From positions 994,001-1,058,000 of the forward strand of contig NZ_CP129970.2 of assembly GCF_030503895.2 (NCBI RefSeq): a stretch of DNA of 64,000 nucleotides, given 5' to 3'. Numbering within the stretch: position 1 is the stretch's first letter; the number at the start of each line of letters is the position of its first letter. Shown here piece after piece: positions 18,230 through 26,039 of the stretch. The position numbers and the translations under genes are program-made. The DNA is from Marivirga arenosa. GTDB lineage: Bacteria > Bacteroidota > Bacteroidia > Cytophagales > Cyclobacteriaceae. The notes below the pieces were generated by a model that did not search any database, was not told where the DNA came from, and saw only the letters and a list, made by a program, of their open reading frames with translations.

Positions 18230-18387
18230 CTGTAAGGGAAGGATTCGAACCTTCAAGAAGCAGTTAGGCAACAGATCCCACGATAAACTACTTTGGGATA
18301 CATAAATTATCGTGAAACAGCTGTGCTTTATTCCAAACCTTCACCCCCGAGACAGGAGGGCATGTTTGCCAATTCCATCACCCTACA
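18230..18387 (-). ncRNA. tRNA-like RNA with 89-nt variable region, copy 1 (promoter-distal)
   Basis: On the minus strand the 158-nt unit folds as a tRNA: acceptor TGTAGGG/CCTTACA (one G-T pair), TG at positions 8-9, a Leu-like D arm (GGAATTGGCAAACAT), anticodon stem CCCTC/GGGGG with loop CTGTCTC (anticodon GUC at 18351-18353), T arm GAAGG-TTCGAAT-CCTTC, and G at the discriminator. Between the anticodon and T arms lie 89 nt instead of 4-20. They include an 8-bp helix CACGATAA/TTATCGTG. G73, GUC, G2-C71 and C38 equal E. coli AspRS identity elements. Position 37 is U, not a purine, so normal decoding is doubtful. CCA is not encoded. Confidence 0.75.
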
Positions 18388-18407
18388 GTGTAATAGCTTA
18401 AGTTAAC

Positions 18408-18433
18408 GACAAGTACAAAAGATTGTACTTGTC
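18408..18433. other. perfect 10-bp hairpin between tRNA-like copies 1 and 2
   Basis: GACAAGTACA and TGTACTTGTC pair perfectly around a 6-nt loop. On the minus strand no T run follows, so it may be a processing or stability element rather than a terminator. It lies in the 143-nt spacer (18388-18530), where I see no gene. Confidence 0.6.
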
Positions 18434-18530
18434 AAATAACCACGCTTAATAAAAGTTAACCTTTCAACTCTGATCACTAGAGATCTCAACAATCAAATTG
18501 ATAAAATACAAAGCTCTTCATTGCATTTTG

Positions 18531-18694
18531 CTGTAAGGGGAGGATTCGAACCTCCAAAGAGCAGTTAGGCTACAGATTTCACGATAAACTACTTTGAGAT
18601 TCCCAAAAGGAAATTATCGTGAAACGACTGTGCTTTATCCCAAACCTCCACCCCCGAGACAGGAGGGCATGTTTGCCAATTCCATCACCTTACA
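18531..18694 (-). ncRNA. tRNA-like RNA with 95-nt variable region, copy 2
   Basis: The 164-nt unit has a fully paired acceptor (TGTAAGG/CCTTACA), the same D and anticodon arms as the other copies (anticodon GUC at 18658-18660), and T arm GGAGG-TTCGAAT-CCTCC. The T stem differs from copy 1 by a compensated pair, which supports the fold. The 95-nt insert has an 11-bp helix (TTTCACGATAA/TTATCGTGAAA) and possible outer pairing AGCA..CAG with CTG..TGCT. The discriminator is G; CCA is not encoded. Confidence 0.77.
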
Positions 18695-18708
18695 ATTTAT
18701 TTTAATAA

Positions 18709-18733
18709 AAAGTAAACCGTTTATACTTTTTGC
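18709..18733. other. imperfect dyad between tRNA-like copies 2 and 3
   Basis: AAAAAGTA and TACTTTTT pair around a short loop in the 38-nt spacer. On the minus strand the 3' arm ends in a T run, so weak termination or RNA processing between the units is possible. Confidence 0.35.
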
Positions 18734-18885
18734 TGTAAAGGGAGGATTCGAACCTCCAAGGAGCAGTTAGTCCCAAGTGATCACAATAAACTACATTAAT
18801 GTAAATTATAGCGCTCATTCGGGATTTATCCCAATTCTCCACCCCCGAGACAGGAGGGCATGTTTGCCAATTCCATCACTCTACA
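18733..18885 (-). ncRNA. tRNA-like RNA with 84-nt variable region, copy 3 (promoter-proximal)
   Basis: The 153-nt unit has acceptor TGTAGAG/CTTTACA (one G-T pair; the A-T pair at position 6 replaces G-C of the other copies), identical D and anticodon arms (GUC at 18849-18851), and T arm GGAGG-TTCGAAT-CCTCC. Its 84-nt insert is the most diverged. It keeps GGGATAAA, GTAGTTTAT and CTAACTGCT blocks, has a local GGGAT/ATCCC hairpin, and its main helix carries one mismatch and a G-T pair. It is the first unit after the promoter. Confidence 0.72.
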
Positions 18886-18925
18886 AAATTTATTCTGATC
18901 AGTACTTTTTGCTTTTCTGATATTT

Positions 18926-18933
18926 CAAAGGTA
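18926..18933 (-). promoter_or_regulatory. candidate -7 element of the tRNA-like array
   Basis: The minus strand reads TACCTTTG, an exact TAnnTTTG match, about 40 nt upstream of copy 3. At the -33 position (18953-18956) the minus strand reads ATTT instead of TTTG, and this lies inside the palindrome at 18953-18973. Confidence 0.55.
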
Positions 18934-18952
18934 ATAAAAAGATCAATTACTT

Positions 18953-18973
18953 AAATATTATTTAATAATATTT
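18953..18973. promoter_or_regulatory. perfect 21-bp AT-rich palindrome, candidate operator
   Basis: AAATATTATT, a central T, then AATAATATTT is a perfect inverted repeat. It overlaps the -33 region of the array promoter and lies 72 bp before the Lrp/AsnC start. Lrp-family proteins bind AT-rich partial palindromes, often next to their own gene. Binding here is inference. Confidence 0.45.
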
Positions 18974-19045
18974 GATTATAAATAGAGATACAATAATTTT
19001 AAACTATATTTATTAATTATTATGTAATTTAAAATCATATATCAT

Positions 19046-19516
19046 ATGGAAAATTATCAACTTGATAATACGGATTTAGCCATATTAAATATCCTAATGC
19101 AGGATGCACGAAAACCCTATACTGAAGTAGCCGAAGAAGTATTTGTTTCTCCAGGGACTGTCCATGTCAGAATGAGAAAGATGGAAAAACTAGGCTTAAT
19201 TAAAAATTCTCAGCTACAAGTTGATTTGTCAAAACTAGGTTTGGATGTAACGGCATTTTTAGGAGTGTATCTCCAAAAAAGCTCTTTATACGATGATGTG
19301 GTGGCAGCCTTAAAGGAAATACCTGAAATAGTCGATTGCCATTATACTACAGGGGCATATTCTATGTTTGTAAAAATAGTTTGTAGGGACACCAATCACC
19401 TTAAAAACATATTACATGATTCAATTCAGCCTATTTCCGGAATAGAAAGAACAGAGACTTTTATATCTTTGGAGGAAAGTATAAATAGGCAAGTTCAACT
19501 AAACCCTAAAAAGTAA
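19046..19516 (+). CDS. Lrp/AsnC family transcriptional regulator
   Basis: The 156-residue protein has an N-terminal winged HTH (about 6-52; LDNTDLAILNILMQDARKPYTEVAEEVFVS...VHVRMRKMEKLGLI) and a C-terminal RAM effector/oligomerisation domain (about 70-150; TAFLGVYL, YTTGAYSMFVKIVCRDT). The length is standard. These proteins sense amino acids and often control a divergent neighbour; here that is the tRNA-like array. The effector cannot be read from sequence. Confidence 0.94.
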   Translation: MENYQLDNTDLAILNILMQDARKPYTEVAEEVFVSPGTVHVRMRKMEKLGLIKNSQLQVDLSKLGLDVTAFLGVYLQKSSLYDDVVAALKEIPEIVDCHYTTGAYSMFVKIVCRDTNHLKNILHDSIQPISGIERTETFISLEESINRQVQLNPKK

Positions 19517-19529
19517 AACCTTCGATCCA

Positions 19530-20963
19530 ATGAGACACTACCCTCTACTATTTTTATTCATCACTTTTATTTCTTGTTCGGAAAAATCAAAAAAAATAGA
19601 TTTTCAAACAAAGGCTTATGCAACTTTAGAAATCATAAAAAAAGAATCCAATCAAGATTCTATTTCTGTATCTATAAGCCACGTATCTATCTTACCAGAT
19701 GATTACTTTAATGCGGATTATGTTCTAAATCAAAAGTCTAACTTTATTTACCTGCCTTTAGACAGACCATCCAAAGCAAAAGTCAATATTAATGACCACT
19801 ATCAAAACATTTGGGTGGGGCCAAATGACACTCTAACAATTCATTTATCTTCTTCAGGAAAGCTAAACTTCTCAGGGAAATATATCAAGGAAAATCAATA
19901 TTTCAGGAATAAAAGAGAAGCTATTGGCTTTACTGATATCAATAAACCAATCAACCAAATAATAGGAAGCTTAAAAACTTATGATGAACATAAGATCGCA
20001 GTAGACTCCTTGTCAAAGATTGAATTAGAATTCTTACAAAACTATCAAGGGGAAATCTCCAACTCATTCAGAGACGCGGAAGAAATGCAAATATCTTACG
20101 ATGCAGCACTCTATAAAGCCTCATTTCCTTTATATAATCAGGCAATGAATATCATTAAGAGTCCAATGCCCGATGATTTCTATAGCTTTGTCAAGGATTT
20201 GAAATTAAATAATACCCCAGCAATTCCAATAGATTCATATTTTGGCTTTCTAACCAACTACTTTTGGAGAGATGTTGATCAAAACAAACTAAAATCTCTG
20301 AATGGCAAAAAAAGAAACCTATATCTGAAAAATCATTTAGTTGATAAAGCTAATGAAGAATTGAAACCTGAAATCAAAGACTATTTTCTTGCTCATCACA
20401 TATGCGATTTGATTAAGTACTATAACAAGATAGAATTAGATTCAATAGCTAAAGAATGGAATATCAATTCAAGTAAAAAGCTAATCACAGAAATCATAGA
20501 TCAAAAGGTTCTATCAAATGAAGTTTATCAAGTTGAAAGTAAAGTGGAAGATTTCGAAATGTATAAATCAAACGGAAATAAAGTTAAAATCAGCGACTTT
20601 AAAGAAAAAATTGTTTACCTAAACTTTTGGGCAACATGGTGCAAACCCTGCATTGCAAATATTCCACAATTGAACTCAACCATTAAAGATTATCAAAAAG
20701 AAGAGAATATTGTATTCATCAATTTAGCTATAGAAAGTGATCGAGAAAAATGGATAGAAAGCATTAAAAAATATAATATTGAAGGGTTGAATCTTTTTAT
20801 CCCTGAAGAAAAAAAATACAAACAAATTCAAGCAAAATTTGGGATTATTGGAATACCTCATTACGTTATATTAGGAAAAGACAACATTTTAAAAGTCAAT
20901 TATGCCAATAAAGCTCCTAAAGTAAAATCAGAATTAGATACAATATTAGAGGCAAATAATTAA
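19530..20963 (+). CDS. TlpA-like thioredoxin-domain lipoprotein
   Basis: The 477-residue protein has a lipoprotein signal (LFLFITFISC, Cys near 16), a long N-terminal region of the type found in Bacteroidota AhpC/TSA-redoxin proteins, and a C-terminal thioredoxin domain with LNFWATWCKPC (C371, C374) and the cis-Pro segment GIIGIPHYVILG. It would face the periplasm, tethered to a membrane, and act on disulfides. It follows the regulator by 13 bp and precedes lgt by 29 bp, so the three may be co-transcribed. Confidence 0.9.
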   Translation: MRHYPLLFLFITFISCSEKSKKIDFQTKAYATLEIIKKESNQDSISVSISHVSILPDDYFNADYVLNQKSNFIYLPLDRPSKAKVNINDHYQNIWVGPNDTLTIHLSSSGKLNFSGKYIKENQYFRNKREAIGFTDINKPINQIIGSLKTYDEHKIAVDSLSKIELEFLQNYQGEISNSFRDAEEMQISYDAALYKASFPLYNQAMNIIKSPMPDDFYSFVKDLKLNNTPAIPIDSYFGFLTNYFWRDVDQNKLKSLNGKKRNLYLKNHLVDKANEELKPEIKDYFLAHHICDLIKYYNKIELDSIAKEWNINSSKKLITEIIDQKVLSNEVYQVESKVEDFEMYKSNGNKVKISDFKEKIVYLNFWATWCKPCIANIPQLNSTIKDYQKEENIVFINLAIESDREKWIESIKKYNIEGLNLFIPEEKKYKQIQAKFGIIGIPHYVILGKDNILKVNYANKAPKVKSELDTILEANN

Positions 20964-20992
20964 CATCTTTACCTTTTACAAACATACATATT

Positions 20993-21799
20993 ATGCTCAA
21001 CTACATTATCTGGAATCCTGATGGAATATTATTTGATTTTGGTTTCTATCAATTAAGATGGTATTCCATTCTTTTTGGAATAGGATTTGTTTTAGGCTAT
21101 CAATTCGTAAAATGGCGCTTTAAAAGAGATAATGTTGATACTAAGCTACTAGATAATTTAGCTGTTTATTTAGTAATCGGAACAGTGATAGGAGCTCGGT
21201 TGGGGCATTGCATATTTTATGATTGGGAATATTATCAAAACCATCTTTCAGAAATTCTACTTCCTTTTCGATTCTCCCCTACTTTTGAGTTTATTGGATA
21301 TCAAGGCTTAGCTAGTCATGGCGGTGGAGCTGGAGTTATTATAGCACTTATTATTTTCTCCTGGCAAAATAAACTCAGCAAAATATGGATGATAGATACT
21401 ATTGCACTAGTCGTTCCATTAGCTGGGGCTTCAATAAGATTAGGTAATTTAATGAATTCTGAAATTATTGGTAAGGCCACGAATGTAAGTTGGGCATTTG
21501 TCTTTAAACAGATAGATAACATTCCCCGACATCCAGCACAATTATATGAAGCCCTATCCTATCTCCTAATATTTGGAATTCTATTTTGGGTAGACAAAAA
21601 GCAGAAATTTAAAAACGGATTTGTATTTGGTTTAATGCTTGTATTAGTATTCATAGCTCGTTTTTTCATTGAATTTGTGAAAGCTGATCAATCTGCATTC
21701 GAAGCGGATATGACATTAAATATGGGGCAATGGCTCAGTATTCCTTATTTTATTTTAGGCTGGATATTTATTTATAGAGGGATCAAAAAATCTAATTAG
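20993..21799 (+). CDS. lgt: prolipoprotein diacylglyceryl transferase
   Basis: The 268-residue integral membrane protein contains the Lgt signature: YSILFGIGFVLGY, GARLGHCIFYDWEYY, the GQGLASHGG-like segment (YQGLASHGGGAGV), GRxxN-like RLGNLMNSEIIG, and RHPAQLYEALSYL. It transfers diacylglycerol from phosphatidylglycerol to the lipobox Cys of prolipoproteins, the first step for the several lipoproteins in this window. About seven membrane segments. Confidence 0.97.
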   Translation: MLNYIIWNPDGILFDFGFYQLRWYSILFGIGFVLGYQFVKWRFKRDNVDTKLLDNLAVYLVIGTVIGARLGHCIFYDWEYYQNHLSEILLPFRFSPTFEFIGYQGLASHGGGAGVIIALIIFSWQNKLSKIWMIDTIALVVPLAGASIRLGNLMNSEIIGKATNVSWAFVFKQIDNIPRHPAQLYEALSYLLIFGILFWVDKKQKFKNGFVFGLMLVLVFIARFFIEFVKADQSAFEADMTLNMGQWLSIPYFILGWIFIYRGIKKSN

Positions 21800-21869
21800 A
21801 ATTTATCTTTCCTAAAACGAAACAATCCTCTATGCTATTTTGTAAATTAGCAGGTTAGAAATTTAGAGG

Positions 21870-24734
21870 ATGAGTTTAACAAAAGAAGCCAAAAACAATA
21901 CACAAAACGCTACTATAGCGAGTCAGGAAGAGTTTATTGAAGTAATTGGTGCCAGAGAGCATAATTTAAAGAATATAGACATTTCGATACCTCGAGATAA
22001 ACTTGTGGTAGTTACAGGTATTAGCGGTAGTGGCAAATCAAGCTTAGCTTTTGACACAATTTATGCGGAGGGGCAAAGACGGTACATGGAAAGCTTTTCT
22101 GCCTATGCCCGTTCTTTTATTGGGAATATGGAAAGACCAGATGTTGACAAAATTAATGGACTATCCCCCGTTATTTCAATAGAACAAAAAACCACCTCTA
22201 AAAACCCAAGATCGACTGTCGGCACCCTAACCGAAATTTATGATTTCTTGAGGGTTTTATATGCAAGAGCTGGTGAAGCCATTTCTTACAAAACTGGCAA
22301 GAAAATGCAGCGCCAGACTGAAGATCAAATTATTGAACATCTAATAAGTGAATTCCCTGATGCAAAACTTAGCATACTAGCTCCAGTTGTAAAAGGGCGA
22401 AAAGGTCATTACAGAGAACTCTTTCAACAAATTAGAAAGATGGGCTTTACAAAAGCCCGTGTGGACGGAGTGATTCTAGAAATCGATGCTCGTATGCAGG
22501 TTGACCGATACAAAACTCATGATATCGAGATAGTGGTTGACCGTATAGTTGTAGATGAAAAAGATAAATATCGTATTACTCAATCTGTAAAAACAGCCTT
22601 AAAGCACGGTAATGGTATCATGATGGTGAGAGATACTGATGGTAATGTTCATCATTTCTCTCAAAACTTGATGGACCCTGAAACTGGTTTAGCTTATGAC
22701 GAACCTGCTCCTAATAGTTTTTCATTTAACTCACCTTATGGAGCCTGTCCGACTTGTAAAGGTTTAGGAGAATTAGAAAACATTACAAAAGAAACCGTAA
22801 TCCCTAATCCTAAATTGAGCATTAGCAGGGGTGGAATAGCTCCTCTAGGTGAATATAGGGATATATGGATCTTTAAAAAGGTAGATGCTCTATTAAAGAA
22901 TACGGATGTAAACCTTAGCACCCCAATTGAGAAATTTCCAGAAGAAGTATTAAATATTCTACTCTATGGGAGTAAAATGAAGGTTGAGGTTAATTCTAAA
23001 AAATATCCAGGTACAAAATGGAGTACTAGTTTCGAAGGAATTATTAAGTTTCTCCAAAAGCAGCAGGAAAGTGGGACAGATAAAATGCGTGACTGGCTTG
23101 AAGAGTATACAGTCATTCAGAAATGTCCTGACTGTAATGGACTTAGGCTAAAAAAAGAATCACTACACTTTCTGATTGATGGTAAAAACATCTCCGAATT
23201 AGCATTGATGAGCATTGGAGATTTAGGGAATTGGTTTGAAGGGATTGAAAGTAGATTATCAGAAAAACAAAACCTTATTGGAGCTGAGGTATTAAAAGAA
23301 ATTAGGAAGCGATTAGGTTTTATGCTTGATGTAGGACTAGACTATTTATCCTTAGACCGACCTTTAAAAACACTCTCGGGTGGAGAAGCACAAAGAATAA
23401 GACTTGCCACACAAATAGGAACTCAATTAGTAGGCGTTCTTTATATTTTAGACGAACCCAGTATTGGATTACACCAGAGAGATAATACAAAGCTTATAGC
23501 CGCTCTGCAAGACCTAAGAGACCTAGGGAACACTGTTATGGTAGTCGAACATGATAAAGATATGATGCTGGCATCAGACTTTATATTAGACATTGGGCCA
23601 GGAGCCGGCAGACATGGCGGAAAGATTGTTGCAGCAGGTAATCCTGAAGAATTCTTAAAACAAAACAGTAAAACCGCTAAATACCTAAAAGAAGAATTAG
23701 CCATTGAAATCCCAAAGGAAAGAAGAAAAGGAAATGGCAAGAAACTTCAATTAAAAGGGGCCAAAGGAAATAATCTTAAAAATGTTAATGTAGACTTCCC
23801 TCTAGGGACCATGATGTGTGTTACGGGTGTTTCTGGTAGTGGTAAATCTACTCTGATCCATGATACCCTCTATCCTATTTTGAATCAGAAATTCTATCGA
23901 TCTAAAAAAGATCCGATGGAACATGATTCTATTAAAGGATTAGAGCACTTAGACAAAGTAATTGAAGTAGATCAGTCTCCTATAGGTAGAACCCCAAGGT
24001 CAAATCCGGCTACCTATACTGGAGTTTTTACTGACATAAGAGCATTATTTAGTAATCTTCCTGAAGCTAAAATTAGAGGTTACAAACCGGGTAGGTTCTC
24101 ATTTAACGTAAAAGGAGGAAGATGTGAAACCTGTGAAGGAGCAGGAATGAAACTAATTGAAATGGACTTCTTGCCGGATGTTCACGTTCCTTGCGAAACC
24201 TGTAAAGGCAAAAGATATAATAGGGAAACCTTAGAAGTTCGATTTAAGGGGAAATCTATTTCGGATGTATTAGATATGACGGTTGAACAAGCAGTTGAGT
24301 TTTTTACTAATCAACCTAAAATCTTAAGAAAAATAAAGACATTATCAGAAGTTGGTTTAGGATATATTACGCTTGGCCAACATGCTACTACTCTTTCAGG
24401 GGGTGAAGCTCAAAGAGTAAAATTAGCCACTGAACTATCGAAAAAAGATACTGGAAATACATTCTATATTTTAGATGAACCGACAACAGGTCTGCATTTC
24501 CAAGATATTGAGCACCTTTTAACAGTTTTGCAAAAACTGGTTGATAAGGGAAATACTGTTCTAGTTATTGAACATAATATGGATGTGATAAAAGTGGCTG
24601 ATTATCTAATTGATTTAGGGCCTGAAGGTGGAACTGGCGGTGGAAATATTGTATTCACAGGTACACCAGAAAAAATTATAAAATTAAAAAATAGCTATAC
24701 TGGTAAATTCCTCAAGGCAGAATTGAAAGCTTGA
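21870..24734 (+). CDS. uvrA: UvrA, excinuclease ABC subunit A
   Basis: The 954-residue protein has two ABC ATPase modules with Walker A GISGSGKSS and GVSGSGKST, two LSGGEAQR signatures, and zinc-binding Cys pairs (CPTCKG/CPDCNG in the insertion, CETCEG/CETCKG near 745-770). The sequence ARSFIGNMERPDVDKINGLSPVISIEQK is typical. It recognises DNA lesions with UvrB in nucleotide excision repair. GAGG just before the ATG at 21870 could serve as a ribosome-binding site. Confidence 0.98.
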   Translation: MSLTKEAKNNTQNATIASQEEFIEVIGAREHNLKNIDISIPRDKLVVVTGISGSGKSSLAFDTIYAEGQRRYMESFSAYARSFIGNMERPDVDKINGLSPVISIEQKTTSKNPRSTVGTLTEIYDFLRVLYARAGEAISYKTGKKMQRQTEDQIIEHLISEFPDAKLSILAPVVKGRKGHYRELFQQIRKMGFTKARVDGVILEIDARMQVDRYKTHDIEIVVDRIVVDEKDKYRITQSVKTALKHGNGIMMVRDTDGNVHHFSQNLMDPETGLAYDEPAPNSFSFNSPYGACPTCKGLGELENITKETVIPNPKLSISRGGIAPLGEYRDIWIFKKVDALLKNTDVNLSTPIEKFPEEVLNILLYGSKMKVEVNSKKYPGTKWSTSFEGIIKFLQKQQESGTDKMRDWLEEYTVIQKCPDCNGLRLKKESLHFLIDGKNISELALMSIGDLGNWFEGIESRLSEKQNLIGAEVLKEIRKRLGFMLDVGLDYLSLDRPLKTLSGGEAQRIRLATQIGTQLVGVLYILDEPSIGLHQRDNTKLIAALQDLRDLGNTVMVVEHDKDMMLASDFILDIGPGAGRHGGKIVAAGNPEEFLKQNSKTAKYLKEELAIEIPKERRKGNGKKLQLKGAKGNNLKNVNVDFPLGTMMCVTGVSGSGKSTLIHDTLYPILNQKFYRSKKDPMEHDSIKGLEHLDKVIEVDQSPIGRTPRSNPATYTGVFTDIRALFSNLPEAKIRGYKPGRFSFNVKGGRCETCEGAGMKLIEMDFLPDVHVPCETCKGKRYNRETLEVRFKGKSISDVLDMTVEQAVEFFTNQPKILRKIKTLSEVGLGYITLGQHATTLSGGEAQRVKLATELSKKDTGNTFYILDEPTTGLHFQDIEHLLTVLQKLVDKGNTVLVIEHNMDVIKVADYLIDLGPEGGTGGGNIVFTGTPEKIIKLKNSYTGKFLKAELKA

Positions 24735-24785
24735 AAGCGATGATTTTTTCAAGGTCAGCATTATAAATTTTCATATATTCGCTTT

Positions 24786-25688
24786 ATGAATATGGATGAA
24801 GTAACGCTTAATTTCAATAGCGAAAGCTTATTGTTGTTAAATTTTTTGTTGGGCTTTATCATGTTTGGTGTTGCACTAGACTTGAGAGTGGAAGATTTTA
24901 AAAGAGTTCTTTTAAACCCTAAAGCATCATTAGTTGGGCTGATTTCTCAGTGGGTTATCTTACCCATCATAACGTTAATCCTTATTTTTATTTTTGAGCC
25001 AAGCCCTAGTATGGCACTAGGAATGATTCTGGTAGCCTGTTGTCCTGGCGGTAATATTAGTAATTTTATCAGCAAATTAGCTGGGGGCGATGCAGCATTA
25101 TCTGTTAGTTTAACAGCATTAACCACTTCAGCTGCTATTTTCATGACACCATTTAGCTTTGCTTTTTGGTCATCATTTGTATCAAGTGCTGAAAGTTTAA
25201 AGAGCAGCATTTCCCTTAATGTATGGGATATGTTTTCAACCATTTTATATCTGATTTTAATACCTGTGGTATTAGGAGTTAGCTTTGCTAAATATAAACC
25301 TCAGATTGCAAACAAAATCAGAAAGCCCGTGAACATCCTTTCAATTGTTATCTTTGCTGCTTTTGTTGTAATTGCTTTTATGAAAAACGCCAATTATTTC
25401 ATTGAATTCATTCACATCATTTTTGTAATTGTTTTATTCCACAATGGCTTAGCATTCTTAAGTGGCTATTGGATGGGGAAATTAAGTGGATTAGAAGAAA
25501 AAGAAAGAAAGGCCATTTCTATTGAAACCGGAATACAAAATTCAGGTCTTGGCCTTGTTTTAATTTTCAACTTTTTTGATGGTATAGGTGGAATGGCGAT
25601 AATTGCAGGTTGGTGGGGAATATGGCATATTATTGCAGGGCTTACCATCGCTTTTATTTGGTCAGGAAGAAAAGTATTTGCTCAGTAA
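24786..25688 (+). CDS. bile acid:sodium symporter family (BASS) transporter
   Basis: The 300-residue protein has nine to ten membrane segments and the BASS motifs MFGVALDL near the start, ACCPGGNISNFISKLAGGDAALSVSLTA (sodium-site region) and ETGIQNSGLGLVL. BASS proteins import organic anions with sodium. The substrate is not evident; bacterial members carry pyruvate, pantoate or sterol acids. It ends one base before the convergent DUF4834 gene. Confidence 0.93.
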   Translation: MNMDEVTLNFNSESLLLLNFLLGFIMFGVALDLRVEDFKRVLLNPKASLVGLISQWVILPIITLILIFIFEPSPSMALGMILVACCPGGNISNFISKLAGGDAALSVSLTALTTSAAIFMTPFSFAFWSSFVSSAESLKSSISLNVWDMFSTILYLILIPVVLGVSFAKYKPQIANKIRKPVNILSIVIFAAFVVIAFMKNANYFIEFIHIIFVIVLFHNGLAFLSGYWMGKLSGLEEKERKAISIETGIQNSGLGLVLIFNFFDGIGGMAIIAGWWGIWHIIAGLTIAFIWSGRKVFAQ

Positions 25689-25931
25689 TTATACTTCTTC
25701 GTAATCTACATATTCACCACCCTTAAAATTACCTCCGGATCTTTTACCCTTTTGGTTAGGGATATGATCTATATGAACTCCATCTTTAGTGGTTCTTCCT
25801 TTATTGTTTTGTTGATATTGTCTTTGTTGGGCAGCTTTTGCTGTTCTTCCTAAAAATAATCTGAATATAAATCCTCCTATCTTGAAAAATAAGTATCCAA
25901 TTAAAAAGAGAATTAATAAAAACTTAAACAT
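25689..25931 (-). CDS. DUF4834 family small membrane protein
   Basis: The 80-residue protein has one N-terminal membrane segment (about 3-24), a basic Gln-rich stretch and the conserved ending GGEYVDYEEV, with VHIDHIP before it. This matches the Bacteroidota DUF4834 family, whose function is unknown. It ends tail-to-tail with the BASS gene; no terminator lies between them. Confidence 0.85.
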   Translation of the reverse strand: MFKFLLILFLIGYLFFKIGGFIFRLFLGRTAKAAQQRQYQQNNKGRTTKDGVHIDHIPNQKGKRSGGNFKGGEYVDYEEV

Positions 25932-25983
25932 ATTTCTTTTTCTAAGGCTATTGCCAATATTAGTTCACTACTATAAAAAACAA

Positions 25984-26026
25984 CAAATTCCTTTAGCTAA
26001 GGTTCCTGCTAAACCAAAGGAATTTG
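25984..26026 (-). terminator. carB terminator
   Basis: An 11-bp outer stem CAAATTCCTTT / AAAGGAATTTG with a 21-nt inner part. On the minus strand it is followed by a TTGTTTTTT tract. Confidence 0.65.
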
Positions 26027-26039
26027 CTATTAATATTTA

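Noticed and set aside
18230-18885. Three spaced repeats considered as CRISPR
   Set aside because: Units are 153-164 nt, of unequal spacing, and fold as tRNAs; no Cas genes are present.
18230-18885. Array considered as three ordinary tRNA-Asp or tRNA-Leu genes, or as tmRNA
   Set aside because: The variable region is 84-95 nt; the Leu-like D arm conflicts with the GUC anticodon; U37 is atypical. tmRNA lacks an anticodon arm and would need a tag frame.
18230-18885. Inserts considered as group I introns in tRNA
   Set aside because: They lie in the variable loop rather than the anticodon loop and are far too short for a group I core.
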